A stretch of DNA of 64,000 nucleotides from Marinifilaceae bacterium (GTDB lineage: Bacteria; Bacteroidota; Bacteroidia; Bacteroidales; Marinifilaceae), in NCBI GenBank assembly GCA_016936255.1, contig JAFGYE010000066.1, positions 1 through 64,000 of the forward strand, read 5' to 3'. Positions 46,519-54,787 of the stretch are shown here, one piece after another. The position numbers and the translations under genes were made by a program. Below the pieces are notes generated by a model. That model saw only the letters and a list, made by a program, of their open reading frames with translations, searched no databases and had not been told where the DNA came from. Each line of letters begins with the position of its first letter. Positions within the stretch are counted from its first letter, which is position 1.

Positions 46519-46653
46519 TATAAGGTATATTTTTTTGATGTTTGTATTTATTGATATACACAACACTCCCTCATACTATCAAACAGTATCAGGAAACAGT
46601 TACATACTCAAATTTTAAATGGACCTTTTCAGGTAATAATAATAATAAAGGTG

Positions 46654-47019
46654 TTACTGGAAAACAGGCGGAGCCCTGTTGTCAAGAAGAGAACTTATAA
46701 TTCCTTTCTTAATAAAAAGGTGGTAAACATTACTAATTTCATAAGATTTTCCTATTAATGCAGCTATAAATAAAACTGAGCCGAGCAAGAACAGGAAACT
46801 CGTAAATTGCTGCAATGAAAAACATTCATGAGAAGAATGATGATGATTTGCTGTTCCGTTAGAACTCCCTGGTTTTTGATAGGGATGAGCATGAACGATT
46901 AAAGTTCCATCAACTTGTCTATGAACGTGCCAATTAAAAACAGCATTACCCGCCAACAAAATCATTGCCGGAAGCAGTATACTTACAATCGCTATTTTAA
47001 TTTTTCGAAAACCGTTCAT
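46654..47019 (-). CDS. Small histidine-rich membrane protein next to a TonB receptor
   Basis: A 121-residue protein with two predicted helices (about 8-27 and 70-90). Between them lie histidine clusters: 'WHVHRQ' (about 29-34), 'IVHAHPY' (about 41-47) and 'NHHHSSHE' (about 58-65). It ends 'LDNRAPPVFQ', an ending also seen in small proteins encoded beside metal-linked TonB receptors. The His clusters face the periplasm in the simplest topology and could bind Zn, Cu or Ni. It precedes the receptor gene in the same direction with a 135-base gap. Family name not known to me. Confidence 0.75.
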   Translation of the reverse strand: MNGFRKIKIAIVSILLPAMILLAGNAVFNWHVHRQVDGTLIVHAHPYQKPGSSNGTANHHHSSHECFSLQQFTSFLFLLGSVLFIAALIGKSYEISNVYHLFIKKGIISSLLDNRAPPVFQ

Positions 47020-47080
47020 TACCGAATTAAATTGGCATTAACATTACGGCTCAAAAGTAGAAAGTCGGGATTCGTTTAAC

Positions 47081-47100
47081 AATACCTATATGTTGGTATT
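47081..47100. promoter_or_regulatory. Candidate operator dyad upstream of the His-rich gene
   Basis: AATACC-TATATGTT-GGTATT is a perfect 6-bp dyad with an 8-base spacer, 62-81 bases upstream of the start of the metal-linked gene pair. No T run follows on either strand, so it is not a terminator. A repressor site is possible. Confidence 0.3.
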
Positions 47101-47117
47101 CATTGATTCCAACTATG

Positions 47118-48446
47118 TTACTTAACATGTTTCTTATTAAAGAGATTGAAATACTCCTTTATTACATCTTCAGAAGCAACCAAATCGGAGTCCAAAACAG
47201 GCTTAGATTTTCTGATTCGGGAAATATAATCTTCTTTGGAGCAAACCATCTCATTCTGATACAAATACCAAAACTGAACGTAAACCCACAAATCATTTCC
47301 GGGTCCAAATTGAGCGCGTAATTCGTAAGCTTTTTCTGTAAGCTCCTCTATTTCTGAACCAAACCGGTAAAACATATTTTTAAAAGGAACCGGGTGCACA
47401 CCGGTTTGCTTTGCCTCATCAAAACGGTAATCTCCAAATTCAATTAACTGCTGTATTTCTGTTTTCCCTTCAAATTGTGCATCGATAACCGGCATTGATG
47501 AAATTTGCTTTTGCAATTGAGACAAAGAAATGGAAAGCTTATTTTCAACAACTTTGGCAAAATCCGTAAGGTGATTTTTCAAAGAATCATTTGATGTGGT
47601 CGCTACTAATTCTGAGCTGATGATATCATCTTCATTAAATTCATTCTCCCATTTCACAATTCGGTTTATTTCCTGAAGAATCATTCTAACAAATTGCTTG
47701 TTATCCGATTGTGAATCGCAAACAATCATAAAATAATCCTGATATCTAACCATTCTTATCAAAACTCCATCCAGACTAAACTTCAGACTTCGTTTTAAGA
47801 ATAAGCCTTTTTTATGCAAACAGAACCTGATTTCGGTCTTGGTTTTTGTTTTATTTATCGCTGAAAAGGAAAGCAAAGATTGATAGGAAATGGTATACGT
47901 TTTAGAATTTGCATCTACTTTATCGCAGCATACAATTTCAGAGTTGCTTTTAATCTCAGTTGTAACATGATTTAGAATTACAGCTCCTTGTTGAACTGCA
48001 CTTTTCAGTAAAGAAAGTAACAAGCGATTTGTTGAGATCTTAAATTCCTTATCAATGTAAACAGCATCATCTGCTTCTGTAATAAGAGTCGGTTCGTATT
48101 TTGAAATGTCCTTATCGCGAATACTTCCCGAAAATATTTTTTCCCATTTTGAAATATTTCGTTTTACATTCAGATATTCATCTGGCAAAATTAAATGAGG
48201 AAAGCGGTTTCGAAAAGCAAGAACCAACGAATGAGAGCTTTCCGAAGCATCAACGATCGGATGTAAAGATTCTTGAAAATCATTTTCGGTTAAAATGGCG
48301 CATTTATATCCGTTAATACCAGCCAAAAGAGCAAACAGAACCTCTTTTATACCAATACTTAGCACCACAAAATCGAACTTAGTATTTGCAACTGTTTCAA
48401 GAAATTTATCTCTTTTTAACACGGAATATTGTAAGGAGTCCTCCAT
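47118..48446 (-). CDS. Degenerate GlpD-like (glycerol-3-phosphate dehydrogenase family) protein
   Basis: A 442-residue protein with the outline of an FAD-dependent GlpD. N-terminal beta-alpha-beta: 'FDFVVLSIGIKEVLFALLAG' (about 24-43), where GlpD has V-I-G-G-G-x-x-G; here the glycine triplet is S-I-G and the last glycine is Val. The next FAD segment (T-S-S-R-S-S-K-L-x-H-G-G) is replaced by 'HPIVDASESSHSLVLAF'. The middle still matches ('YIDKEFKISTNRLLLSLLKSAVQQGAVILNHV', about 130-160) and the C-terminus has 'YRFGSEIEEL' and 'EMVCSKEDYISRIRKS', the GlpD cap pattern. FAD binding is probably lost. Divergent from the Ig-like gene; the function is unknown. Confidence 0.55.
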   Translation of the reverse strand: MEDSLQYSVLKRDKFLETVANTKFDFVVLSIGIKEVLFALLAGINGYKCAILTENDFQESLHPIVDASESSHSLVLAFRNRFPHLILPDEYLNVKRNISKWEKIFSGSIRDKDISKYEPTLITEADDAVYIDKEFKISTNRLLLSLLKSAVQQGAVILNHVTTEIKSNSEIVCCDKVDANSKTYTISYQSLLSFSAINKTKTKTEIRFCLHKKGLFLKRSLKFSLDGVLIRMVRYQDYFMIVCDSQSDNKQFVRMILQEINRIVKWENEFNEDDIISSELVATTSNDSLKNHLTDFAKVVENKLSISLSQLQKQISSMPVIDAQFEGKTEIQQLIEFGDYRFDEAKQTGVHPVPFKNMFYRFGSEIEELTEKAYELRAQFGPGNDLWVYVQFWYLYQNEMVCSKEDYISRIRKSKPVLDSDLVASEDVIKEYFNLFNKKHVK

Positions 48447-48483
48447 TTTACTTTTATTAACTTATTTTTGTTTTGAATCTTTG

Positions 48484-48491
48484 TAATTTTG
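48484..48491 (+). promoter_or_regulatory. -7 promoter box of the Ig-like lipoprotein gene
   Basis: TAATTTTG matches TAnnTTTG. It overlaps the upstream-most TTG frame start (48489), so translation must begin later; this supports the TTG at 48525. Confidence 0.45.
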
Positions 48492-48524
48492 TTGCCTAAT
48501 AATCAAATATCAAAACCAATCAAT

Positions 48525-50411
48525 TTGAAAAAGATAGCTTTTTATATCCTTTTGGGATTTGCAGTTTCAACCTTACTATATTCTTGTGCACGAAAAGGAA
48601 TACCTACCGGAGGGCCTCTTGATCATACGCCTCCTAAGGTTACATTAACCAAGCCTCTAAATTATTCAACAAACTTTAAAGGTGGAAAAGTAGAAATTTT
48701 CTTTGATGAATTTGTTCAGCTAAAAGATATAAGTTCAAATTTCACAATTTCCCCGCCACTAAAAAAGAAACCTTTGGTGAAATTGAAAGGTCGTTCTATT
48801 TACGTGAAACTAGAAGAGAAACTTCGCGAAAACACCACCTATACTCTCGATTTTGGAAAAGGTATTGCAGACAATAATGAAGGGAATCCTTTGGGAGAAT
48901 ATCAATTTGTATTCTCAACAGGCAATCAACTGGATTCATTAAGCATTAAAGGAAAATTAGATAATTCCTTCAATCAGTTGCCGGTTGAAAAAGCAATGGT
49001 AATGGCTTACTTGAATACGAATGATTCTGTGCCCTTTACAGTTATTCCAAGTTATGTTGCTAAAACCGATTCGGCAGGTTATTTTCAACTGAACAATTTA
49101 AGCAGCGGAGACTACAAGCTATTTGCAATTGTTGATGGAAACCGCGATTTTCTGTACAATGGCCCCGGCGAAATGATTGGTTTCAGCAATGACATTATTA
49201 CGCCAAAAATGCATACTTACGAACAATTAGACAGCATTAATGCCGACTCCGTTATAGTAAGACAAATGATGGAAACAGAACCGTCAAATATTTACCTTAG
49301 AATGTTTGATGAAGAAAATCCTCTTCAATACCTTACCACTTATAAAAGAGATCGCAGAGAACAAATCTATTTTGAATTTAACTCGAAAAGAACTGATAGT
49401 CTTAAGATTGATTTTATTGATGTTGATGAAAATCCAAATTGGTTTTTGCTTGAAAAAAATAGAACAAACGATACTCTTTCCTATTGGATAACCGATTCGA
49501 CTATTTACCAAAGAGATACTCTTTTGGCGAAACTGGAATATTTGAAAACTGACTCGTTGGGTAAACTTGTAAGCTTTACCGATACAGTTAAATTAAATTA
49601 TAAGGCTCCGAAAAAAGCAAAAGCTTCGAGGAATAAAAAGAAACAGGCAAAAATTAAAATTCCTACCTATGGATTTAAATTGAATGCCAGTAGTTCGCAG
49701 GATTTAAATAAGGATGTGATTCTTGATTTTAATGAACCTCTAGCCGAAATCAATAAAGACAGTATTCATTTGTATCAACTTCAGGACACAATACTAATTC
49801 CTGTTGATTATAAAATAGAGCAGGATTCTGCAGCTATTCTTCGCTATCATGTTAAAATTGACTGGAAAGCAGAAACCCAATATAAGGTTGAGTTTGATTC
49901 AACCGCATTTCGAAATATTTATGGTTTGTACAGCGATAAATACAATGGGAAAATTACAACCCGGGAAGAAGAATACTACGGAAAAATATTATTGAATGTA
50001 TCCAATGTAAAAAAACCACTGATTGTTCAACTATTAAAAAACAACAAAAGTGAAGGGATTGTTCAGGCAAAAAGGATTTATTCCGATCAAACCGTAATAT
50101 TCGATTATTTAGCTCCTGACACCTATATCATTAAATTAATTGTTGATGAGAACGACAATGGTAAATGGGACACCGGTAATTACAAAGAAGGTCTTCAGCC
50201 TGAAATGGTTCATTACTTTAGAAAAGAAATTAAAGTCCGTTCGTATTTCGATGTGGAAGATCGTATTTATATTCCGGAAAATGGTCCGGAAATCAATTTC
50301 AATCAGCATTTAATAGAACTTGAGCAAAAAAGGCAGAAAAAGCTTGAAAAAGCATTACTGAAAGATGCTGAAAAAAATAAAAAGAAAACAAGAACCAAAA
50401 ACAACAATTAG
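48525..50411 (+). CDS. Ig-like (SbsA-type) domain lipoprotein
   Basis: A 628-residue lipoprotein. I place the start at the TTG at 48525, giving 'MKKIAFYILLGFAVSTLLYSC', a clean lipoprotein signal, instead of the in-frame TTG 12 codons upstream, which lies in the promoter. The mature start 'CARKGIPTGGPLDHTPPKV' is conserved in a common Bacteroidota family. Residues about 40-140 are an SbsA Ig-like domain ('VEIFFDEFVQLKDI', 'NTTYTLDFGKGIADNNEGNPL'); a second such domain occurs near 390-480, and a Cna-type loop 'IVDENDNGKWDTGNYKEGLQPE' lies near 540-560. Lys-rich tail. Function unknown; probably surface or periplasmic. Confidence 0.85.
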   Translation: MKKIAFYILLGFAVSTLLYSCARKGIPTGGPLDHTPPKVTLTKPLNYSTNFKGGKVEIFFDEFVQLKDISSNFTISPPLKKKPLVKLKGRSIYVKLEEKLRENTTYTLDFGKGIADNNEGNPLGEYQFVFSTGNQLDSLSIKGKLDNSFNQLPVEKAMVMAYLNTNDSVPFTVIPSYVAKTDSAGYFQLNNLSSGDYKLFAIVDGNRDFLYNGPGEMIGFSNDIITPKMHTYEQLDSINADSVIVRQMMETEPSNIYLRMFDEENPLQYLTTYKRDRREQIYFEFNSKRTDSLKIDFIDVDENPNWFLLEKNRTNDTLSYWITDSTIYQRDTLLAKLEYLKTDSLGKLVSFTDTVKLNYKAPKKAKASRNKKKQAKIKIPTYGFKLNASSSQDLNKDVILDFNEPLAEINKDSIHLYQLQDTILIPVDYKIEQDSAAILRYHVKIDWKAETQYKVEFDSTAFRNIYGLYSDKYNGKITTREEEYYGKILLNVSNVKKPLIVQLLKNNKSEGIVQAKRIYSDQTVIFDYLAPDTYIIKLIVDENDNGKWDTGNYKEGLQPEMVHYFRKEIKVRSYFDVEDRIYIPENGPEINFNQHLIELEQKRQKKLEKALLKDAEKNKKKTRTKNNN

Positions 50412-50413
50412 AT

Positions 50414-50725
50414 ATGTCAGTACTTCTGGAATTTGCTATTTTCCCAACCGACAAAGGTGATAGCGTAAGCAAACAAGTTAGTCAGGTTATTGAGTTGATC
50501 CGCGAAAGCGGTATTAGCTACCAGCTAACAGCAATGGGAACGCTGATTGAGACTGATGCGTTACCGGAAGCTTTAGCGCTTGTAAACCGCTGTTATGTTC
50601 TTTTAGCGGAAGATTCAGAACGTGTTTATACTACTATAACGATCGATATTCAGAAGAACAAACATAATCGCTTAAAAACCAAAGTAGAAGCAATCGAAAA
50701 TAAGATTGGCAAGGTTAATAAGTAA
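50414..50725 (+). CDS. MTH1187 family thiamine-binding protein
   Basis: A 103-residue protein of the MTH1187/YkoF-like thiamine-binding family (formerly DUF77). 'MSVLLEFAIFPTDKGDSVSKQV' gives the first ferredoxin-like strand, followed by 'YQLTAMGTLIETD' (about 36-48) and the terminal 'TTITIDIQKNK'. The fold is a small alpha/beta dimer that binds thiamine or related ligands in characterised members. It begins 2 bases after the stop of the Ig-like lipoprotein gene, so the two are co-transcribed, although a functional link is not obvious. Confidence 0.88.
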   Translation: MSVLLEFAIFPTDKGDSVSKQVSQVIELIRESGISYQLTAMGTLIETDALPEALALVNRCYVLLAEDSERVYTTITIDIQKNKHNRLKTKVEAIENKIGKVNK

Positions 50726-50765
50726 GGAACAAGTGTCAAGGATTAAGTATCAAGAAAATTCACGA

Positions 50766-51638
50766 ATGAAATTTTTAGCCTCACTTAAGTACCGTATTTT
50801 TTCAAGAAGAACAATTATGGTTCTAATTCTGCTAATGGGAACATTTGGTCTGAATGCACAATGTGTGGTAAAAAATTTCGCTTTTCAATCGGGTGAAAAA
50901 TTAGTTTTCAGAGGTTACTACAACTGGGGATTTATTTGGGTTGCTGCAGGTGAAGTTGAACTGTCTGTTAAAGCAGACCAGTTTCAAAATAAAGAGGTAT
51001 TCAAAATAAAAGGAGAAGGCCGAAACACAAAAGCATTTGACTGGTTTTTTAAGCTTAGAGACACATTAACCTGCTATGCCGACGCTAAAACTCTTTCCCC
51101 TCTCTACTTCGACAGACGAACTCATGAAGCCAAATACGATGCTCATCACGAGTATTGGTTTGATTACAAAAAATATCAGATTAGGTCGCAAATTCAGAAA
51201 CGAGATAAGCCTGTAAAGCACGATACGTTAAAAAACAAGCCATGTACTTTCGATATTTTATCGGTGGCCTACTACGTGCGGAATCTCGATTTCTCGAAAT
51301 ACAAGAAAGGAGATAAAATTCCGATTTCGATGCTGATCGATAACGAAATTCACTCCCTCTATATTCGCTATCGCGGATTGGAAACCATCAAGGCAAATTC
51401 AGGCGAACGTTTCGAATGCCTCAAATTCTCGCCCCTTTTGGTTGAAGGTACCATGTTTAAAGGCGGCGAAGACATGACCGTTTGGCTAAGCAACGACGAC
51501 AACCGAATTCCAATTATGGTGGAAGCAAAAGTGCTGGTTGGCAGCGTTAAGGGAATTCTGGAAAGCTACGACGGCCTGCGAAACACCAAAAATTCCTTCT
51601 TCAAGAATAACAAAGGGAATCTTGATATTGCGGAGTAA
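50766..51638 (+). CDS. DUF3108 domain-containing exported protein
   Basis: A 290-residue exported protein. The start is the ATG at 50766; an in-frame TTG at 50706 overlaps the upstream gene and adds 20 residues without a signal character. The signal peptide extends to 'FGLNAQ' (about residue 32). The mature body is the DUF3108 fold: 'FQSGEKLVFRGYYNWGFIWVAAGEVELSV' region (about 39-67), 'FDWFFKLRDTLTCYAD' (about 95-110), 'KPCTFDILSVAYYVRNLDF' (about 160-178). Function unknown; frequent envelope protein in Bacteroidota and Proteobacteria. The 41-bp repeat array begins 31 bases past its stop. Confidence 0.88.
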   Translation: MKFLASLKYRIFSRRTIMVLILLMGTFGLNAQCVVKNFAFQSGEKLVFRGYYNWGFIWVAAGEVELSVKADQFQNKEVFKIKGEGRNTKAFDWFFKLRDTLTCYADAKTLSPLYFDRRTHEAKYDAHHEYWFDYKKYQIRSQIQKRDKPVKHDTLKNKPCTFDILSVAYYVRNLDFSKYKKGDKIPISMLIDNEIHSLYIRYRGLETIKANSGERFECLKFSPLLVEGTMFKGGEDMTVWLSNDDNRIPIMVEAKVLVGSVKGILESYDGLRNTKNSFFKNNKGNLDIAE

Positions 51639-51669
51639 AAAGGAAAACGAATGTGAGATGGTAAAACTC

Positions 51670-51955
51670 TGCGATCTCGTTTTGAGCCGTAAAAAGGCAT
51701 TCTAAGCTCGTACAGACAGCCGCCGAAGCATAAAATCGTCCCCTAATTTCGTACAAGCTCATTTTAACCGCAAAATGAGACCCTGAACTACTACAGGTAG
51801 TCGTTTATTTGTAAAAAGGGCATCTGTAACAATACAGGTAATCATTTTATTGCAAAAAGGGTATCTGCAGCTATGCAGGTAGTCATTTCAAAATTAAAAC
51901 ATAGACTGTAGCGATGCAGAATGCCATCTATCCGTAGAACGGTCTCGTGGGGCAA
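51670..51955. repeat. 41-bp tandem repeat array with palindromic junctions
   Basis: Seven degenerate contiguous units start at 51670, 51711, 51752, 51792, 51833, 51874 and 51915, so the period is 41 (once 40). The best copies share TACAGGTARTC at the start and AAAAAGGGYATCTG in the second half. Unit junctions form hairpins that keep pairing while the bases change: CTAC/GTAG, CTGTA-ACAA-TACAG, CTGCA-GCTA-TGCAG, CTGTA-GCGA-TGCAG. An eighth weak unit may begin at 51956. The period is not a multiple of three, and no frame is conserved, so it is non-coding. Nothing known to me matches it. Confidence 0.75.
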
Positions 51956-52066
51956 TGCGAAATAAGCAATTACAATCCAAAAGATGTGTGTTGGAGTTCA
52001 TTCCTCCTAACTAGCACAAATAGCTGTGTCTGTAATCTTGAATTAAGTCTGAGCATAACTGGCTTG

Positions 52067-52252
52067 TTATTTTAAGAAAAGGTACTCTATCCTAGCGTCA
52101 AAATTCACAAACACCAGCTCTCCTTGTGTATAATGCTCTGTAAAATAGTATTGGATATTCTTTGAATACGGATTATTGTTTTGTAGATTCACATACTTAA
52201 TATAATAAGTGTTCATTACCGCCCTATATAGGTCGGTAAATACACTTTTACG
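52067..52252 (-). pseudogene. 3' remnant of a lost minus-strand gene
   Basis: Sixty-one codons stay open up to a TAA stop at 52067-52069 and end with 'LVFVNFDARIEYLFLK', which looks like the last strand of an outer-membrane barrel or another secreted beta protein. Composition is protein-like (Tyr- and Asn-rich), and the upstream end is cut by TGA at 52253-52255. The first ATG in frame is at 52216 (49 residues). There is no recognised start or homologue; I read it as a truncated tail. Confidence 0.45.
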
Positions 52253-52278
52253 TCAGCAAACATTTAAAATAGAACCAA

Positions 52279-52407
52279 ATGACCAAAATTCCTGACTATT
52301 GGATTACTTTTTTAAATAGAAATGAATTACGAGGGGTTGAAATTAACATTCCTGAAGAAGATGACATAAGTGAAATGGAAGTATCGCTGAAAGTATTAAA
52401 GGAGTAG
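52279..52407 (+). pseudogene. Short ORF resembling the N-terminus of an SMI1/KNR4 (SUKH) immunity protein
   Basis: A 42-residue frame beginning MTKIPDYWITFLNRN and continuing with 'EINIPEEDDISEMEV'. 'IP-x-Y-W-x-x-F' followed by an acidic 'I-x-E-E-x-D-L-S' resembles the start of small SMI1/KNR4-type proteins of Bacteroidota, which are about 120-150 residues, so this would be only the first third. No continuation is visible after the stop. It may be a relic of an immunity gene, or a small independent gene. Confidence 0.4.
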
Positions 52408-52487
52408 TTTGATCAGTTTTTAGGCTGACTGACGTTAGGCCTCATTTATCCAAACGTCAAAAACTAAAGAAAAACATCTATAAAAAA

Positions 52488-54377
52488 ATGAAAATCCAAA
52501 AAAATACATTTACAATTTTAGTGCTGCTTTTTATTAGTGTATCACTAAGCTTTGCCCAGAATGGTAGTAATATTGACAAGCCACAAACGCTAAGTGAATT
52601 ACAAAGATCAATTCAGAAGATATTAATTAAAACGAATACTCCAGGAGCAGGTGTTGTAATGGTTTCTGGAGATTCTATAGTTTTATTAAAAGGGATTGGT
52701 AAAGCTGATGTTGAGAAAAATCTTGATGTTAATGAAAATACCATGTTTCGACTTGGCTCAGTTTCAAAACTGTTTGTTGGCATAGCTATTCTAAAATTAC
52801 AGGAAGAGGGACGTTTAAATTTAAAAGATAAAGTTAGAGATATACTTCCTAATTTAGAAATAAAAAATCCTTGGGAATCTGAATATCCAATTAGAATTGA
52901 GAATCTTTTGGAACATACATCAGGATTAAATGATTGGAGTTTGGCCGAGTTAGGTTATAACGACCCCAAACCTAAAACACTGAAAGAATCACTTGAATAT
53001 TATCCGAGAGGCAGAGAGGTGAAATTTGTTCCAGGAACACGGATTCAATATAGCAATCTTGCTGTTAGCATAGCAGCTTATATTGTAGAAACAGTTTCGG
53101 GCATGACGTATGAAGATTATATTACTAAATATTTCTTCAAGCCTATGGGTATGAAGAACATGACCTTTCGTGAGTCTGAACAATATCAAAAAACAGGTGC
53201 AAAAGGATACGATAATGGGGTGCCACTGCCATATTTTCATACTCTGTATCGACCTTCGGCAGCACTTACAGGTTCACCCAAAGAGCTGGTTGGCTTGCTC
53301 AATTTTTTTATTAATAGAGGAAAAATAGATAGTGTTCAGCTGCTATCAGAGAGTAGTCTACAGAGAATGGAAAAAAATGAAAGCTTACATACTGAAAAAT
53401 CGGAGCTATTAACACGTAATGGATTAGCAAATCTGGCTTCACCTTACAATAATTTTATCTATCGTGGACACGGAGGAAGTGTTCCTGGCAGTAATGCAGA
53501 CTTTTGTTATCTACCAGAACATAATATGGGCTTTGCTGTCATGATAAACGATAATAATCAGAATGTAATTTATTCAATATCTAATTTAATTAAAGAATAC
53601 CAAACAAAGGATTTATCACAAGACATTACTAAATGTAAAAGAAACATTTATAAATCAACACAGGATCTTACGGGTTATTACATATCCGTCAATTCTAAAT
53701 TTGATTGCATCAAGTTCTTTAAAAAAATCAAAAGCATTCATAAATTCTGGCACCAGAAAGATACTTTGTATGTGAAAAGTATGCTAGGAAAGCAATATAC
53801 TAATAAATTTTATTCAGATGGGAACAAGGAGTTTGTATCTGAATACTCAGATAAGTTTGTAATATTTCAAACAGAGGACCCTATAGAAGGAGAAGTTCTT
53901 AATGGAAATATGGGCTTGTTAAAAAAGATATCGCCTATTTATACGTATACATTACTTACTCTGTTTTATGCATTTTTAATTGTTCCTGTAAGTGTGCTTG
54001 TTTTTATACTTCTAAGACTAATTATTTATCTTTTTGGTAAGAAAAAAGACAAAATTGCACTGTGGATTTGCCTTTGGCCTATGGTCAGTACCTCTATTAT
54101 TGTAGGAATTGCTATTGCAATCTTTACTAGCCTACAAACCCAACTAGATGCTTTTAATTTGTTAGGAAATATGAGCCCACTTTCTATATTAATTTTCATT
54201 GGGACTATTGGTTTTGCACTGGCTTCTTTGTGGTCTGTTTATTATATTTTCAAGAATCGAAATGTAAAAATGTCTAAGTTATTCTATTATCATTCTGCCT
54301 TAGCAGCTATTTTCAATTTAGCATTTACAATTTACCTTTTTAGCAATGGAATAATTGGACTCATAACATGGATTTAA
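52488..54377 (+). CDS. Serine hydrolase (class C beta-lactamase/PBP-like) with C-terminal membrane helices
   Basis: A 629-residue protein. Signal peptide to 'LSFAQ' (about 24). The beta-lactamase-fold domain (about 35-375) has S-x-x-K in 'LGSVSKLF' (about 91-98), Y-x-N in 'IQYSNLA' (about 185-191) and a terminal 'HGGSVPGS' (about 328-335) in place of K-T-G. About 100 residues of linker follow, then four membrane helices (about 485-515, 525-548, 560-585, 598-625). Such proteins are usually peptidases or esterases, not resistance enzymes. It lies alone within a region of gene remnants, with an inverted repeat GACGTT/AACGTC (52431-52458) just upstream. Confidence 0.9.
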   Translation: MKIQKNTFTILVLLFISVSLSFAQNGSNIDKPQTLSELQRSIQKILIKTNTPGAGVVMVSGDSIVLLKGIGKADVEKNLDVNENTMFRLGSVSKLFVGIAILKLQEEGRLNLKDKVRDILPNLEIKNPWESEYPIRIENLLEHTSGLNDWSLAELGYNDPKPKTLKESLEYYPRGREVKFVPGTRIQYSNLAVSIAAYIVETVSGMTYEDYITKYFFKPMGMKNMTFRESEQYQKTGAKGYDNGVPLPYFHTLYRPSAALTGSPKELVGLLNFFINRGKIDSVQLLSESSLQRMEKNESLHTEKSELLTRNGLANLASPYNNFIYRGHGGSVPGSNADFCYLPEHNMGFAVMINDNNQNVIYSISNLIKEYQTKDLSQDITKCKRNIYKSTQDLTGYYISVNSKFDCIKFFKKIKSIHKFWHQKDTLYVKSMLGKQYTNKFYSDGNKEFVSEYSDKFVIFQTEDPIEGEVLNGNMGLLKKISPIYTYTLLTLFYAFLIVPVSVLVFILLRLIIYLFGKKKDKIALWICLWPMVSTSIIVGIAIAIFTSLQTQLDAFNLLGNMSPLSILIFIGTIGFALASLWSVYYIFKNRNVKMSKLFYYHSALAAIFNLAFTIYLFSNGIIGLITWI

Positions 54378-54435
54378 TAATCTAAGAATAAACAAGGCAT
54401 AACAAAAGTAACCGTTGCACAACTAAAAAATATTT

Positions 54436-54588
54436 CTAAAAAATAAGATGGAAGCTAAACGAGCTAAATTGATTCGTTACAATAGAAAAACAGGGAATGG
54501 CCTTATTAACCATTATATCAGTATTTTTTGTCACGAATTTCAGTAGTTTTTTAAGATTATAGGCGCAGGCAGACATGTGCTGGAATTA
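54436..54588 (-). pseudogene. 3' remnant of an IS1182-like transposase
   Basis: Fifty codons on the minus strand, open from just after an in-frame TAA (54586-54588) to a stop at 54436-54438, include 'MSACAYNLKKLLKFVTKN'. The 'A-Y/H-N-L-K/R-K-L' ending is the well-known C-terminal signature of IS1182-type DDE transposases. The rest of the transposase and the terminal inverted repeats are absent. This marks an old insertion that was largely deleted. Confidence 0.6.
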
Positions 54589-54709
54589 CAACAAAACCTG
54601 TTTCATAATGTTTTGCCATAATTTAAATATAAGAATTTCGGGCTTAACCTATTGTACCAACAAAAGTAGCATGTCCAGTCAGAGTATGACAGGCTTGGAA
54701 TATTGAAAA

Positions 54710-54757
54710 TAAAAAATAACAGACTGCACTTAACAATAAAAATAAAGTGCAATCTGT
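54710..54757 (-). terminator. Terminator of the glycerate kinase gene
   Basis: Stem ACAGA-C-TGCACTT with AAGTGCA-A-TCTGT around a 13-base loop; the minus strand runs on into TTATTTTTTATTTTC. It ends about 30 bases past the kinase stop. Confidence 0.82.
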
Positions 54758-54787
54758 CAAAACCTATACCAACCTGCTTTAATTTCT

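Noticed and set aside
51670-51955. CRISPR array
   Set aside because: Units are contiguous with no unique spacers, and they are too diverged; no cas genes are nearby.
52431-52458. Integron attC site (GTTAGGC core)
   Set aside because: One core-like box is present, but no matching RYYYAAC partner at proper spacing was found and there is no integrase; the simple GACGTT/AACGTC dyad explains it better.
52488-54377. Antibiotic-resistance beta-lactamase
   Set aside because: The K-T-G motif is replaced by H-G-G and the protein has a membrane tail; it fits the broad serine-hydrolase/esterase group instead.
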